Shown: in pieces, positions 53,790 to 62,887 of the stretch
How positions within the stretch are numbered: position 1 is the stretch's first letter
Layout: the number at the start of each line of letters is the position of its first letter
Assembly: GCF_028745505.1 (NCBI RefSeq)
Contig: NZ_JAQZZL010000001.1
Location: forward strand, 2,415,818-2,479,817
Source of the DNA: Lentisphaera marina
Lineage (GTDB): Bacteria; Verrucomicrobiota; Lentisphaeria; Lentisphaerales; Lentisphaeraceae
Direction of reading: 5' to 3'
DNA length: 64,000 nucleotides
Translations under genes and position numbers: made by a program
Notes under the pieces: generated by a model
Seen by the model: only the letters and a program-made list of their open reading frames with translations
Databases searched by the model: none
Told to the model about the DNA's origin: nothing

Positions 53790-55463
53790 ATGCCTATACA
53801 CACTATCACAAAACTCATCACCTTGTGCTTTGCACTTGGCCTTACAACAAACATTCATGCCAAAGCTAAACCATCTCCCAATATCATCTTCATCCTGGCG
53901 GATGACCTAGGCTACATGGATATCGCGGCCTATGCGAGTAAAACAAAAGACGTCAATCGCTCCGAGCTATATCACGAAACCCCAAATTTAGATAAACTGA
54001 TTGATGAAGGTGTCATGTTTACCCAGGCTTATGCTACCCACCTTTGTTCACCGAGCCGTTCCAGTATCATCACAGGTAAACACGCTTCACGCTTAGGCTT
54101 TATGACCGCTACCCCAGGCAACTACAAAACCCATTACAATCAAGGTAAAACACCTCCTCAAGGCTTTTACAAACAGGATGGATTTTATAACTCTACAGGC
54201 TCTGCTCCGTGGCCACTCACCCAGGGGATAACTAACATTGCCTTGCCAAGAGATGAAACAACTTTTGCAGAAGCCATGCATAATCATCAGGCTGCTTTTC
54301 TCGGCAAATGGCATTTAGGAGGTCATGGCTCGGAAGGCTATTCGCCCTCTGATCAAGGCTTTGAAGAACTTGCCTGGTTCGACGCTGGTGGATCACCCTA
54401 CTTCAACTGGCGTAAGCTATGGGACAAAAATAAGAAAGTTCACAAAAAAATGGCTCAATCAGATCTTCAACACGGCAAAAGCGGCGAAGTAACCGGAGAA
54501 GACTACCTCACTGATGATCTAACTAAGCAAGCCTGTAATTACATACGAAAATCACAAAATTCCACGAAACCTTTTCTCCTTTATTTTTGCCACTTTGCAG
54601 TACATACACCACTGCAGGCAAAAAAGGAAGATATTCAGTATTTCACTAATAAAAGCACTCGAGGATGGAACGGGCACCAAAACCCCACCTATGCAGCAAT
54701 GCTCAAATCACTGGATGATTCAATCGGCGAGATGGTACACACACTAAAAGAAACCAGACAACTCGACAATACCGTAATTATGTTCATATCAGACAACGGT
54801 GGAATTAAACGTCCTGACAAAGATGGCAAAGCTAGCATTAGCAACAATGCTCCACTTAAAGGGGAAAAAGCACTGCTCTACGAAGGTGGCATTCGCGTCC
54901 CATTTTTTGTTTGGCAACCAGAGAAGTTCAAAGCAAGCAGCTGTGATCGCCCTGTCGACATCAACGATATTTTCCCCACTCTTCTGGAACTTGGTCAATA
55001 CCCACTTGATCAATATCAAACTTATGGCGATGGTCAATCACTCGTGCCCCTGCTTTCAGACTCAGAGAGCCATAAATATAATCGTGATACTTTTTATTGG
55101 CATTACCCATTTTATGTAGGTGTCGGCCTTAAAAAAGGCGATTTAACATCACCAAGATCAGCAATCCGCCACAAAGACTGGAAGTTAATCCTCAACTGGG
55201 AAGGAAAATTAGAACTCTACAATATTAAAAATGACCTGGAAGAAAAACACAATTTAGTTAACCAGGAACCTGAACGTACTCAAAAACTATTTAAGCAACT
55301 CACAAGCTGGATAAATGAGACAGTTGAAAAGCGTTATGTCCCTATACAAAATAGCGCTTACAAAAAGCACTTAAAAACAGCTAGAGAATTCCATAACATC
55401 TTCTCCGACTATGACCAGTCATGGCCACAAGGAAGATCTTCGAGAGTAAAAAATAATCAATAA
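53790..55463 (+). CDS. Exported sulfatase, arylsulfatase-like
   Basis: 557 residues with a signal peptide (cleavage near I-H-A-K). D38-D39 (L-A-D-D-L-G-Y-M-D) and the motif C86-S-P-S-R lie in A-T-H-L-C-S-P-S-R-S-S-I-I-T-G-K-H. L-G-K-W-H-L-G and I-S-D-N-G-G are intact. A longer loop follows the motif (about 100-130, G-N-Y-K-T-H-Y). It starts nine bases after the preceding sulfatase stop, so both are one transcript. The pair probably removes different sulfate positions of one glycan (inference). Confidence 0.9.
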   Translation: MPIHTITKLITLCFALGLTTNIHAKAKPSPNIIFILADDLGYMDIAAYASKTKDVNRSELYHETPNLDKLIDEGVMFTQAYATHLCSPSRSSIITGKHASRLGFMTATPGNYKTHYNQGKTPPQGFYKQDGFYNSTGSAPWPLTQGITNIALPRDETTFAEAMHNHQAAFLGKWHLGGHGSEGYSPSDQGFEELAWFDAGGSPYFNWRKLWDKNKKVHKKMAQSDLQHGKSGEVTGEDYLTDDLTKQACNYIRKSQNSTKPFLLYFCHFAVHTPLQAKKEDIQYFTNKSTRGWNGHQNPTYAAMLKSLDDSIGEMVHTLKETRQLDNTVIMFISDNGGIKRPDKDGKASISNNAPLKGEKALLYEGGIRVPFFVWQPEKFKASSCDRPVDINDIFPTLLELGQYPLDQYQTYGDGQSLVPLLSDSESHKYNRDTFYWHYPFYVGVGLKKGDLTSPRSAIRHKDWKLILNWEGKLELYNIKNDLEEKHNLVNQEPERTQKLFKQLTSWINETVEKRYVPIQNSAYKKHLKTAREFHNIFSDYDQSWPQGRSSRVKNNQ

Positions 55464-55534
55464 CTTCCAGTAGCTAGCTGACAAATGATTTCAGGTTAAA
55501 AAATGGCACCCCCCCCTACTCAACACAGACATTT

Positions 55535-55559
55535 AATGACAAAAATCAAAAATGTCATT
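55535..55559. promoter_or_regulatory. Inverted repeat upstream of the GntR-type regulators
   Basis: AATGACA (55535-55541) and TGTCATT (55553-55559) are perfect 7-bp arms with an 11-base A-rich spacer, about 100 bases before the first regulator. A possible autoregulatory operator. Confidence 0.4.
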
Positions 55560-55658
55560 ATTTTTTAAGTAATTCACTATAATTATAATAAAATCGTCAT
55601 TGATGCATGCTTTATAATAAAGTAATTTAAGACTGTAATAAATTTAAGAAATCCACTT

Positions 55659-56720
55659 ATGACAGCACCTAAAAAGCGCCTCGGCAAAAATGACGTTTGC
55701 CAAATCATAAAAGAACGAATTACCCGAGGTGATTTTTCTACCGATGGCTTACTCCCTCCTCTGCGTAGCTTGGCGACAGCCATTGGCTGCTCGCGTCACA
55801 CTGTATGGAATGCAGTGAATCAACTCTGTGAAGAACAATACTTGGTCAGCGACGATACAGGACGCAACAAAGTACACCCTCGATTTATTTTTAGCGGTAA
55901 GGACGATGAGTTATTAAGAGTAGCTTTTGTCAGCAAAGGCAATGGTTATCTGGAAGATCCACTGGAAGCTAAAATCTTTCACTACCTCACGGAACATCAG
56001 GAAGGTCTTAAAATCTCTCTATCTCTAAGTGCAAACCCCACAGAGCAGCTGATTTCTTTTGAGGACTTTTCCGACTGCGATGCCGCCATTATCGCCACAG
56101 CCTGCCCACAAAACCTACAAACACAATTCCAGTCTAAGGAAATAACCAGCGTCACACTAAATCCGCCCCTGAATTTACCTCAGGCAGCCTCCGTGAGAAT
56201 CGATTATTTCCAATACGGAGAACTGGCCGGTCAGGAAATCTGTAACAGGCAGTTCTCCAAACTTGTTGTGCTAAAACCCGCAAAACATGATTCATCAATT
56301 GAGCTGTATTATCTAGGCGTACTCAAGAGTTGGTTACGTGCAGGAAAACTCGAAAGTGATATAAAAACAATCACCGCAGAAGACGACCTTTTTCAACGAT
56401 TAACAACATTCAACAATGAACTCCGCAACATTGACAGCTCTCATGCTTTTATCCTTTTCACAGCAGAATTTCTCCCTGAACTTCACAGCGTCCTAGACAA
56501 ACAAGGACAATGGAATTCTCAGGCCCTTATTGCGATGGCCGATGATCACCCTGCTCTTGACGAATTCTCCATAAGTAGCATAGGCTCAGACACCAAAGCT
56601 CTGTGCAGTGCCTTAATCCAACAGCTGAGAAATAAAAAAGAAATGAAGACCGACATCATCCCCGGACAAGTCATTACACGTCAGCAAAACAACAATCTCG
56701 GGAGTGATTCAAATGCCTAA
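55659..56720 (+). CDS. GntR-family regulator with LacI-like sensor domain, copy 1
   Basis: 353 residues. The first about 75 residues are a GntR winged helix (I-I-K-E-R-I-T-R-G-D-F, then L-P-P-L-R-S-L-A-T-A-I-G-C-S-R-H-T-V-W-N-A-V). The rest resembles a periplasmic-binding-protein sensor, e.g. A-A-I-I-A-T-A-C-P and V-R-I-D-Y-F-Q-Y-G-E-L-A-G. It probably controls nearby sulfatase and glycan genes. It overlaps the second regulator by eight bases (ATGCCTAA), so both are made together and could form a heterodimer. Confidence 0.82.
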   Translation: MTAPKKRLGKNDVCQIIKERITRGDFSTDGLLPPLRSLATAIGCSRHTVWNAVNQLCEEQYLVSDDTGRNKVHPRFIFSGKDDELLRVAFVSKGNGYLEDPLEAKIFHYLTEHQEGLKISLSLSANPTEQLISFEDFSDCDAAIIATACPQNLQTQFQSKEITSVTLNPPLNLPQAASVRIDYFQYGELAGQEICNRQFSKLVVLKPAKHDSSIELYYLGVLKSWLRAGKLESDIKTITAEDDLFQRLTTFNNELRNIDSSHAFILFTAEFLPELHSVLDKQGQWNSQALIAMADDHPALDEFSISSIGSDTKALCSALIQQLRNKKEMKTDIIPGQVITRQQNNNLGSDSNA

Positions 56721-57783
56721 GAACAAAGTATTTAAATCAGTTCATATTCAATCTGACACTATTTTACAGTCACTTAAAGAAAGAATTTCTGCAGGTGAAT
56801 TCCCAACCGACAAAGCGATCCCCCCGGTCAGGACTCTGGGTGAACATTATGACATTTCACGACAGACCATTTCCATACTTTTGAAAAGACTCTATGAAGA
56901 CAATTACATCTACCCCATGTCCAACGGGCGTTATAAAGCCAACCCCAAATACGTTCCCAATAGCGTAGATACAGGAACTCCCCTTAGGCTTTGTTTTTTA
57001 GCTGAAAAAAACATACAAGGCCTCACCAATGATTATCAAACTCGAATCTATCAGGCACTGCAACATAATAAAAAGCGATTCAATATCGAAGTTGACTACC
57101 AAATACATTACGATAAAAATGAAGTCTTTCAGAAATCGTACGAAGCCTATGACTCCATTATTTTAGTCGGCAACTGGCCCATAGAAACTTTCGACTATTT
57201 CAACAGCAAAATTGTTACATCCTGCGTCACTCCCCTCAATCAACATCTTCCTAGAGGTGTACGTATCGACAATGTCTACGGTGGAGAACTTTTGGCAAGT
57301 CACATTATTAAAAATCACCATCAAGATATAAAACGCATGAAACTCATTGGTGTTAGTCTGGATTACCCAAATTTTTGGCACGAACAATTCAGCCTGCGAG
57401 TAACTGGTTTTAAAAAAGCATGGCTCGAACACGGTCGCAGCTTAAATGAGATTGAAGAAATTATTTTGCCTGAAGATTATCAAGCCATGATCAACGCCTG
57501 GATCAAGAATGCCAAAGAGCACAAAGAAGGCGATGCTTACTTCGCCCTATCCGATAAAGATGCCCAGTTTTTGGTTTCAAGCTTGGCTAGTGAAGGTAAA
57601 AAATGTCCTCATATTTTCTGCCCAGATAACAGTGAAATTGCCCTTAAAAATAATCTTACCAGCCTTTTCCCTGATCCCGAAAAAATCGCCTTTGCAATCG
57701 CTCACCAACTTAGAGTGATCGAAATTGAAGGCCCTAAGCATAAGCAACTCGATTACATCACTCCGGAACTCATCGTTCGCTGA
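56713..57783 (+). CDS. GntR-family regulator with LacI-like sensor domain, copy 2
   Basis: 356 residues from the ATG at 56713 (GGGAG upstream); the frame extends three codons earlier. The winged helix is clear: S-L-K-E-R-I-S-A-G-E-F, then I-P-P-V-R-T-L-G-E-H-Y-D-I-S-R-Q-T-I-S. The C-terminal sensor has V-R-I-D-N-V-Y-G-G-E-L-L-A-S-H matching the V-R-I-D-Y-F-Q-Y-G-E-L-A-G stretch in copy 1, so the two are old paralogues. Possible target sites are the dyads before the GH106-like, pseudopilin and sulfatase genes (inference). Confidence 0.82.
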   Translation: MPKNKVFKSVHIQSDTILQSLKERISAGEFPTDKAIPPVRTLGEHYDISRQTISILLKRLYEDNYIYPMSNGRYKANPKYVPNSVDTGTPLRLCFLAEKNIQGLTNDYQTRIYQALQHNKKRFNIEVDYQIHYDKNEVFQKSYEAYDSIILVGNWPIETFDYFNSKIVTSCVTPLNQHLPRGVRIDNVYGGELLASHIIKNHHQDIKRMKLIGVSLDYPNFWHEQFSLRVTGFKKAWLEHGRSLNEIEEIILPEDYQAMINAWIKNAKEHKEGDAYFALSDKDAQFLVSSLASEGKKCPHIFCPDNSEIALKNNLTSLFPDPEKIAFAIAHQLRVIEIEGPKHKQLDYITPELIVR

Positions 57784-57936
57784 GGAAAAATACTCAACTG
57801 ACTAGATCATTTTTCTTTATTCTAAGTTGGCTAAATTGGACTATTGAATTATTTTCGCCAAAATATCAAAGTTGATTATTTTTATTATAAATATGATCAC
57901 TTCACAATAATTAAAAATGAGCATTAATATACAAAA

Positions 57937-58710
57937 CTAGTCACAGTCCCAGAAAGTTCCTATAACAGAGCTACTACCATAACCAATACTATACGGATTA
58001 GTCTCAGTTCGGTAACCAGGTCTTTGACTATGAACCTGAATAGTATTGATGTATGTCGTGAACATGATACTTCCATCAACCATTAAAAAATTCATGTATA
58101 AATCTTTATGCTTATAATCACTTGTAGCATTAAATATCCATGGGGCTTGTGAATCCGCTTGATTCCCCACATTACTCATAGCATTATGCTCACCATAATG
58201 CTCAAAGAAAGCTATACTTTTTGAAGGACTGGTGACTTCAGTGATTCTTCTACTTTGATCAGGATAATTTACTTCGTTTATAATACCTTTCTGCCAGGTC
58301 CCATTTCTATAACGACTTGGAATATAAGTCCTTGTGTAACGACCTACAACTCTCTCTACATCATCAGATGGACAGGTATATAACTTATTAGCTGATGCAC
58401 TCAAGCCGCTCAACAAGGGAAATTGATTTCCATCCAACTTTTGTTGAGTCATTGATAAATCACGAGAATCGTAAATTCCAAGGCGATCATCCCAACTGAT
58501 ACTATCATCCGTGTTCATCATGTAATAATCGTCATTATCAGCTACATACATATAGGTGGCGACATTTATCTGTTTCATATTAGATTTACAAACAGCCGTC
58601 CGACCTTTCTCTCGAGAAGCACCCAAAGCCGGCAACAAAAGCGAAGCCAGTATAGAAATAATAGCTACTACCACAAGCAACTCTATTAGTGTAAATCTCT
58701 TGCTCTCCAT
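57937..58710 (-). CDS. Prepilin-type N-terminal cleavage/methylation protein (pseudopilin-like)
   Basis: 257 residues. The N-terminus [17 protein letters not shown] is a type IV prepilin signal with the conserved Glu at +5 and a long hydrophobic helix. The residue before the cleaved Phe is Arg rather than the usual Gly, as is common in this phylum. The body resembles DUF1559-type proteins ([16 protein letters not shown], and a C-terminal H-K-D...V-D-G-S). These are abundant in Lentisphaerota and Planctomycetota and probably sit in the envelope. It is at the end of a minus-strand sulfatase cluster and has its own promoter-like region. Confidence 0.85.
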   Translation of the reverse strand: MESKRFTLIELLVVVAIISILASLLLPALGASREKGRTAVCKSNMKQINVATYMYVADNDDYYMMNTDDSISWDDRLGIYDSRDLSMTQQKLDGNQFPLLSGLSASANKLYTCPSDDVERVVGRYTRTYIPSRYRNGTWQKGIINEVNYPDQSRRITEVTSPSKSIAFFEHYGEHNAMSNVGNQADSQAPWIFNATSDYKHKDLYMNFLMVDGSIMFTTYINTIQVHSQRPGYRTETNPYSIGYGSSSVIGTFWDCD

Positions 58711-58757
58711 AAGTTCAATCCTTTATAAAAACATGAGGAAAATTTAATTATATAAGA

Positions 58758-58794
58758 ATAATAATACGAACAAAGAACAATGTCAATACTTGTC
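58758..58794 (-). promoter_or_regulatory. Candidate promoter and dyad operator of the pseudopilin gene
   Basis: On the minus strand TTGACA and TATTAT are 17 bases apart, a good sigma-70-type pair. The -35 box is part of GACAA-GTA-TTGAC (58781-58794 region), the dyad shared with two other genes here. The remaining gap to 59043 contains further blocks shared with 62159-62340 (see findings) and no gene. Confidence 0.55.
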
Positions 58795-59043
58795 TTTTTA
58801 TTTTGTGTGGAATTCTTAAAAACCTGTAGCACTAAGCTCTTCCCCAAACAAAATCAATCAGAAAAAAAATCCGTAAATAGTCAACCCAACAAACAGAAAA
58901 TATTGGATTCACTAATATTTAAACAGCAAACTTAGTTAAAAAGACAAATTAGGACAATAAAAACTAAGGACTCTAAAGAGAAAAACTTAAGAAATTCATT
59001 TCCCCCTAGATATCCACTCATTTAAAAGCCCGTTTTGCTGATT

Positions 59044-60504
59044 CTAATTCTTTTTGTCAGGAAGAGTTGTGTGCATATTTTTATTCCAAACTTCCTTCTT
59101 GTACTTTTTTCGTTCTTCAGGAGTCAACAAAAATGAAGAATTCCAACTCACCGAATCCAGAGAATCTCTCTCTTTCGCAACATCAGCTTTGATCCGTTTG
59201 GCAATAGCTACCATGCGTTGCACCACTTCCGGCTTCTCCGCAGCAATATTTTTCTTTTCGCGAATATCTACGCTAAGATCATAAAGTTCTAGATCACCAA
59301 AACTTTCAGTTGCCATCAACTTATAATTGCCATCTCTTAAAGCAACACTATGGCGATCACGTCCACCTGACCAGAAAAAAAGAGGCTGGTCACGCTCAAA
59401 GGCCCTGGCCTTCAATAAGGGCAAAATATTTTCACCATCAACATTCCTATCTGGTACCGCTTGCTTTGTAATCGCACACAAAGTAGGCATATAGTCGAGC
59501 GTCGACATCGGCTCAGAACACTTCTGTCCTGGCTTGATAACTTTAGGCCAAAACGCCAGGGCCGGAACTCGGATCCCCCCTTCATAGACAAAACCCTTCC
59601 AGTAACGCAAAGGTCCGGCATTACCATGATTTGTATCCCGTCGCGGATCGAGTTCATTATTCCCCACGATAATTTCACAGCCATTATCGGCCGAAAATAA
59701 AATTAACGTATTGTCGAGTTGACCCTGCTCCTCCAGTTCATCAACAAGTCTGCCAATAGCTGCATCCATGTGTGAAACCATACCATAGAATACACATTCA
59801 TTTTCCCGATAGTGTTTACGGTATTGTTGTTTATATTTATCCGTTGTCCCATGTGGTGAATGTGCTTCATGCGCCCAAAAATTGATAAAAAATGGCTTAC
59901 CCTGATCGGGTCGATTTTTAAGCCAGGAAATAGCCTCATCCACACAGAGATCGGCCGACAAGCCTTTAAGTTTTGGCAGGGGTGTCTTATTGCGGATAAA
60001 CCCTGCTGGGTTAAGAATATTAGATCGAGCATCCTGCTCGGTCCAAAAAGCATGATCGAAACCGAATTCGTTCGGTGTTGGGTCACCCTTTTTACCAATC
60101 AAATGCCATTTCCCCACATGACATGTATCATAGCCCGCATCTTTCAAAATTTGAGCAATAGTAATTTCTTCAGCACCTAAGCCCTGTAAGTTTGGTCCAT
60201 CTTTTAGAGTGATCGGTCCATATATCCCAGTCCTGTAGGGGTGACGACCGGTTAACAAACCTGAACGGGATGGTGAACACCAAGGGGAACAAGCATAGAA
60301 ATCTGTCAGAATCATACCTTGCTCTGCTAATTTATCTAAATGAGGAGTCTCGATCACTGGCCCCCCGCTAAAACCGGTGTCCCAATAGCCCATATCGTCT
60401 GCTAAAATCACAATTACATTAGGTTTTTCTTCGGCAAAAATTTGATTTACTGTTCCGGTCATAAAAACAAACATGGCCAATGCCACTTTTTTGAATGTCA
60501 TCAT
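59044..60504 (-). CDS. Exported sulfatase, arylsulfatase-like
   Basis: 486 residues with a signal peptide (cleavage near I-F-A-E-E). D36-D37 (L-A-D-D-M-G-Y-W-D) and the motif C76-S-P-S-R are intact, followed by S-G-L-L-T-G-R-H-P-Y-R-T-G. V-G-K-W-H-L-I and F-S-A-D-N-G-C-E are the other active-site segments. It lies downstream of the next sulfatase with a 159-base gap that contains a CACCATAG/CTATGGTG dyad, so it may have its own promoter. Confidence 0.9.
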   Translation of the reverse strand: MMTFKKVALAMFVFMTGTVNQIFAEEKPNVIVILADDMGYWDTGFSGGPVIETPHLDKLAEQGMILTDFYACSPWCSPSRSGLLTGRHPYRTGIYGPITLKDGPNLQGLGAEEITIAQILKDAGYDTCHVGKWHLIGKKGDPTPNEFGFDHAFWTEQDARSNILNPAGFIRNKTPLPKLKGLSADLCVDEAISWLKNRPDQGKPFFINFWAHEAHSPHGTTDKYKQQYRKHYRENECVFYGMVSHMDAAIGRLVDELEEQGQLDNTLILFSADNGCEIIVGNNELDPRRDTNHGNAGPLRYWKGFVYEGGIRVPALAFWPKVIKPGQKCSEPMSTLDYMPTLCAITKQAVPDRNVDGENILPLLKARAFERDQPLFFWSGGRDRHSVALRDGNYKLMATESFGDLELYDLSVDIREKKNIAAEKPEVVQRMVAIAKRIKADVAKERDSLDSVSWNSSFLLTPEERKKYKKEVWNKNMHTTLPDKKN

Positions 60505-60663
60505 ATTTAATCCTTTTTATTTACAAATATTTTAGTCAAGACTTTAGGTATTTTAAAACACCATAGAAAATGAAAAACTTACGCTAACAATCAACCTTCC
60601 CCATTGTAAACTATGGTGAAGCTGTGATCAACAATTATCAAGTAAATCTATTCCCCCAATCTA

Positions 60664-62088
60664 TCACCATAAAGATGGAGCCATTTCTTTATCAATTTCC
60701 TGCCAGATTTTAAGGAGTTCCTGCACTTTCTCTGGGTATTTCTCAGAAAGATCTTCAGTTTCTCCGATGTCATCTTTTAAATTAAATAACATAAAAGGCG
60801 TTATCTTGGTTCTATCTTTAAGTGATCTACTTTTCAAAAGCTTCCAATCTCCAGACCTTAAAGCTACCTGACCCACACTTTTCCAATAAAGAACTTTATG
60901 AGGTTCTTTCTGACTCTTCTCTGTTAAATAAGGAATAAGATTAACCCCGTCTCTTTTTGCTTTATGAGTCACTTTGACGCCGGAAACAGCTGCACTCGTG
61001 GCAAAAATATCTGTGGAGATTATCGGCTTATGATAGACTTTACCGGCAGGAAGAGTTCCATTCCAGCGCATAATGAAAGGAACGCGTATACCACCTTCCC
61101 TAAGCATGCCTTTTGAACCACTTAAAACCCCATTACTGGAAGTTAATTCTTTAGTTGGCCCACCATTATCACTTAAGAAATAAATGAGTGTATCCTCTTC
61201 AATTTTTGCTGATTTTAAGTAATTTAAAACGCGGCCAATATTATCGTCAAGATTGGCCAGCATAGCGGCAAATATGCGACGCTGTATGTCTTCGATGTGA
61301 GTAAACCTATCCATGTATTCATCAAGGCCTTGTAGAGGACTATGTACGGCATTGTAAGAAAGAGTCAAGAAAAATGGGCGGTCTGAAGTTCGTTTCATAA
61401 AATCAATAGCTTCAGTAGTGAAAGCATCGGTTAAATACTCCTTGACATCAACTGGTTGACTCGAGCGCACAATGGGATTGTTGGTATTATAATCCGGTTC
61501 ATCGCCCAGAATATCATGATAAATGAGTTTGCCGTCTTTACTGGTCCAACGACCTTTAACTAAACCTGGAAGAACTTTTTTTCTTAGTAAAGTTGTCACA
61601 CCTTCATATGGTTCAGGAACAAAATAATGACCTTCATGCATGAAGCCGAAGAACTCATCAAAGCCCTGATGCATTGGGTGAAATTTTGCCGTAGCTCCAA
61701 GATGCCACTTGCCGATGAGTGAAGTCGTATAACCACTTCTTTGTAGCTGCTCCGCGATAGTCCACTCACTATTTGGAACACCAATTCTGGGGTCTTCATT
61801 CCAGTAGCCTGTAGGGTTTTTTTCATAGCCAAAACGATTCTGATAACGACCAGTCATGATTGCTGCTCTGGAAGCACTGCAGTAAGGACCAGTGACATAA
61901 GCATTGGTGAATTTCACACCATCTCGGGCCAGAGAATCTATATGGGGTGTTGGGATGCGGCCATCATCCTGGCGTTCAAGTTCACCATACCCTAAATCAT
62001 CGACTATAATGAGAATTATATTGGGCTGTTTTTCCTGAGCACAAATCAAGCTTACGCTACTAAATAAAAATATTATTATAAATTTCAT
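60664..62088 (-). CDS. Exported sulfatase, arylsulfatase-like, C-S-A-S-R motif
   Basis: 474 residues with a signal peptide (MKFIIIFLFSSVSLICAQE). D30-D31 (I-V-D-D-L-G-Y-G-E) and C70-S-A-S-R, with Ala at the third position, an accepted variant. I-G-K-W-H-L-G and F-L-S-D-N-G-G are intact. R-Y-Q-N-R-F-G-Y after the motif matches the sulfatase at 52323-53780. Its upstream region shares the dyad operator and other blocks with the pseudopilin gene. Confidence 0.9.
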   Translation of the reverse strand: MKFIIIFLFSSVSLICAQEKQPNIILIIVDDLGYGELERQDDGRIPTPHIDSLARDGVKFTNAYVTGPYCSASRAAIMTGRYQNRFGYEKNPTGYWNEDPRIGVPNSEWTIAEQLQRSGYTTSLIGKWHLGATAKFHPMHQGFDEFFGFMHEGHYFVPEPYEGVTTLLRKKVLPGLVKGRWTSKDGKLIYHDILGDEPDYNTNNPIVRSSQPVDVKEYLTDAFTTEAIDFMKRTSDRPFFLTLSYNAVHSPLQGLDEYMDRFTHIEDIQRRIFAAMLANLDDNIGRVLNYLKSAKIEEDTLIYFLSDNGGPTKELTSSNGVLSGSKGMLREGGIRVPFIMRWNGTLPAGKVYHKPIISTDIFATSAAVSGVKVTHKAKRDGVNLIPYLTEKSQKEPHKVLYWKSVGQVALRSGDWKLLKSRSLKDRTKITPFMLFNLKDDIGETEDLSEKYPEKVQELLKIWQEIDKEMAPSLW

Positions 62089-62121
62089 GAACCACCACTT
62101 TTAATAAGTTAATTACACCAC

Positions 62122-62158
62122 AACAATAACTCAAAATCAAAAACTGTCAATTATTGTC
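62122..62158 (-). promoter_or_regulatory. Candidate dyad operator and -35 box of the sulfatase gene at 60664-62088
   Basis: GACAA-TAA-TTGAC on the minus strand (62146-62158 region) has the same spacing as at 50681-50694 and 58781-58794. The -10 box 17 bases on (ATTGTT) is weak. Further blocks matching the pseudopilin upstream region follow to about 62340; no gene lies in the gap. Confidence 0.45.
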
Positions 62159-62371
62159 TTTTTAATTATTTAGGATTCTTAAAACCCTGTATCATTAGTC
62201 ATCATCACATATAAAAAACTAAAAAATCTAATTGAGTTTATGAATGAATAGAAAGAGTATTTCATTCACCAAAAATCGAACATCAAGATAAAAAAGACAA
62301 GAAAGGACAAAAAAATATTCAGAACTCAAAAGAAACGTGCCAATCGCTTTATTTAAGAGTTATATATGTGA

Positions 62372-62887
62372 CTACAGTAAGTAGTGCTTCAATATTTCTG
62401 AGTAAAGATCACCGACGCGATAGGAGTCCTCTTGAGTTTCCTTCAAAATTAAATCGAGCTTAACTTCGTCCTGAACACCAGGCTCACGACCGGTCATATA
62501 ACTAATGAGTTTTTTGGCAAAAGCCCGAGACATAGGTTTAGTTAATTCTGGAGATTGATAAAATATCTTTAAGTCATCAGCTTTACCTCCCCCATCGGTG
62601 TCTCCCAGGATCACTATGCGATCGCCCTTAGAGTTCCTTACGGAGTTTCTATAATTCACTCCCTCCGCAACCCAAATACGGCCTTTAGCGTCAGTAGACA
62701 TACAGGCGGGATTATAGAGATCGGGAGTGTTCGCCCAGAGACTGATTTCTAAATCCTCTGGCACAGAGAATAGACTCAAAGGCAATTTTTCTGCTCGAGG
62801 CAAGGCTTTTAATTCTTCCGCATGAAGCTGAATAAATGCCATATTAGCAAAAATAGCAGCGATCAAAAAGATCTTCAGATTTTTCAT
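62372..62887 (-). pseudogene. Chimeric remnant: N-terminus of a PVC membrane-bound dehydrogenase joined to a DUF1585-like C-terminus
   Basis: 171 residues. The signal peptide and residues about 25-115 (V-P-E-D-L-E-I-S-L-W-A-N-T-P-D-L, then G-R-I-W-V-A-E-G-V-N-Y-R and I-L-G-D-T-D-G-G-G-K) are the start of the beta-propeller of PVC membrane-bound dehydrogenase-type proteins, normally near 1000 residues. After L-T-K-P it switches to F-A-K-K-L-I-S-Y-M-T-G-R-E-P and Y-R-V-G-D-L-Y-S-E-I-L-K-H, a typical DUF1585 end of PVC cytochrome-like (PSD1-type) proteins. An internal deletion between two genes best explains this. Translation is coupled to the preceding DUF1080 gene (TAATG), so it may still be expressed. 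Confidence 0.65.
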
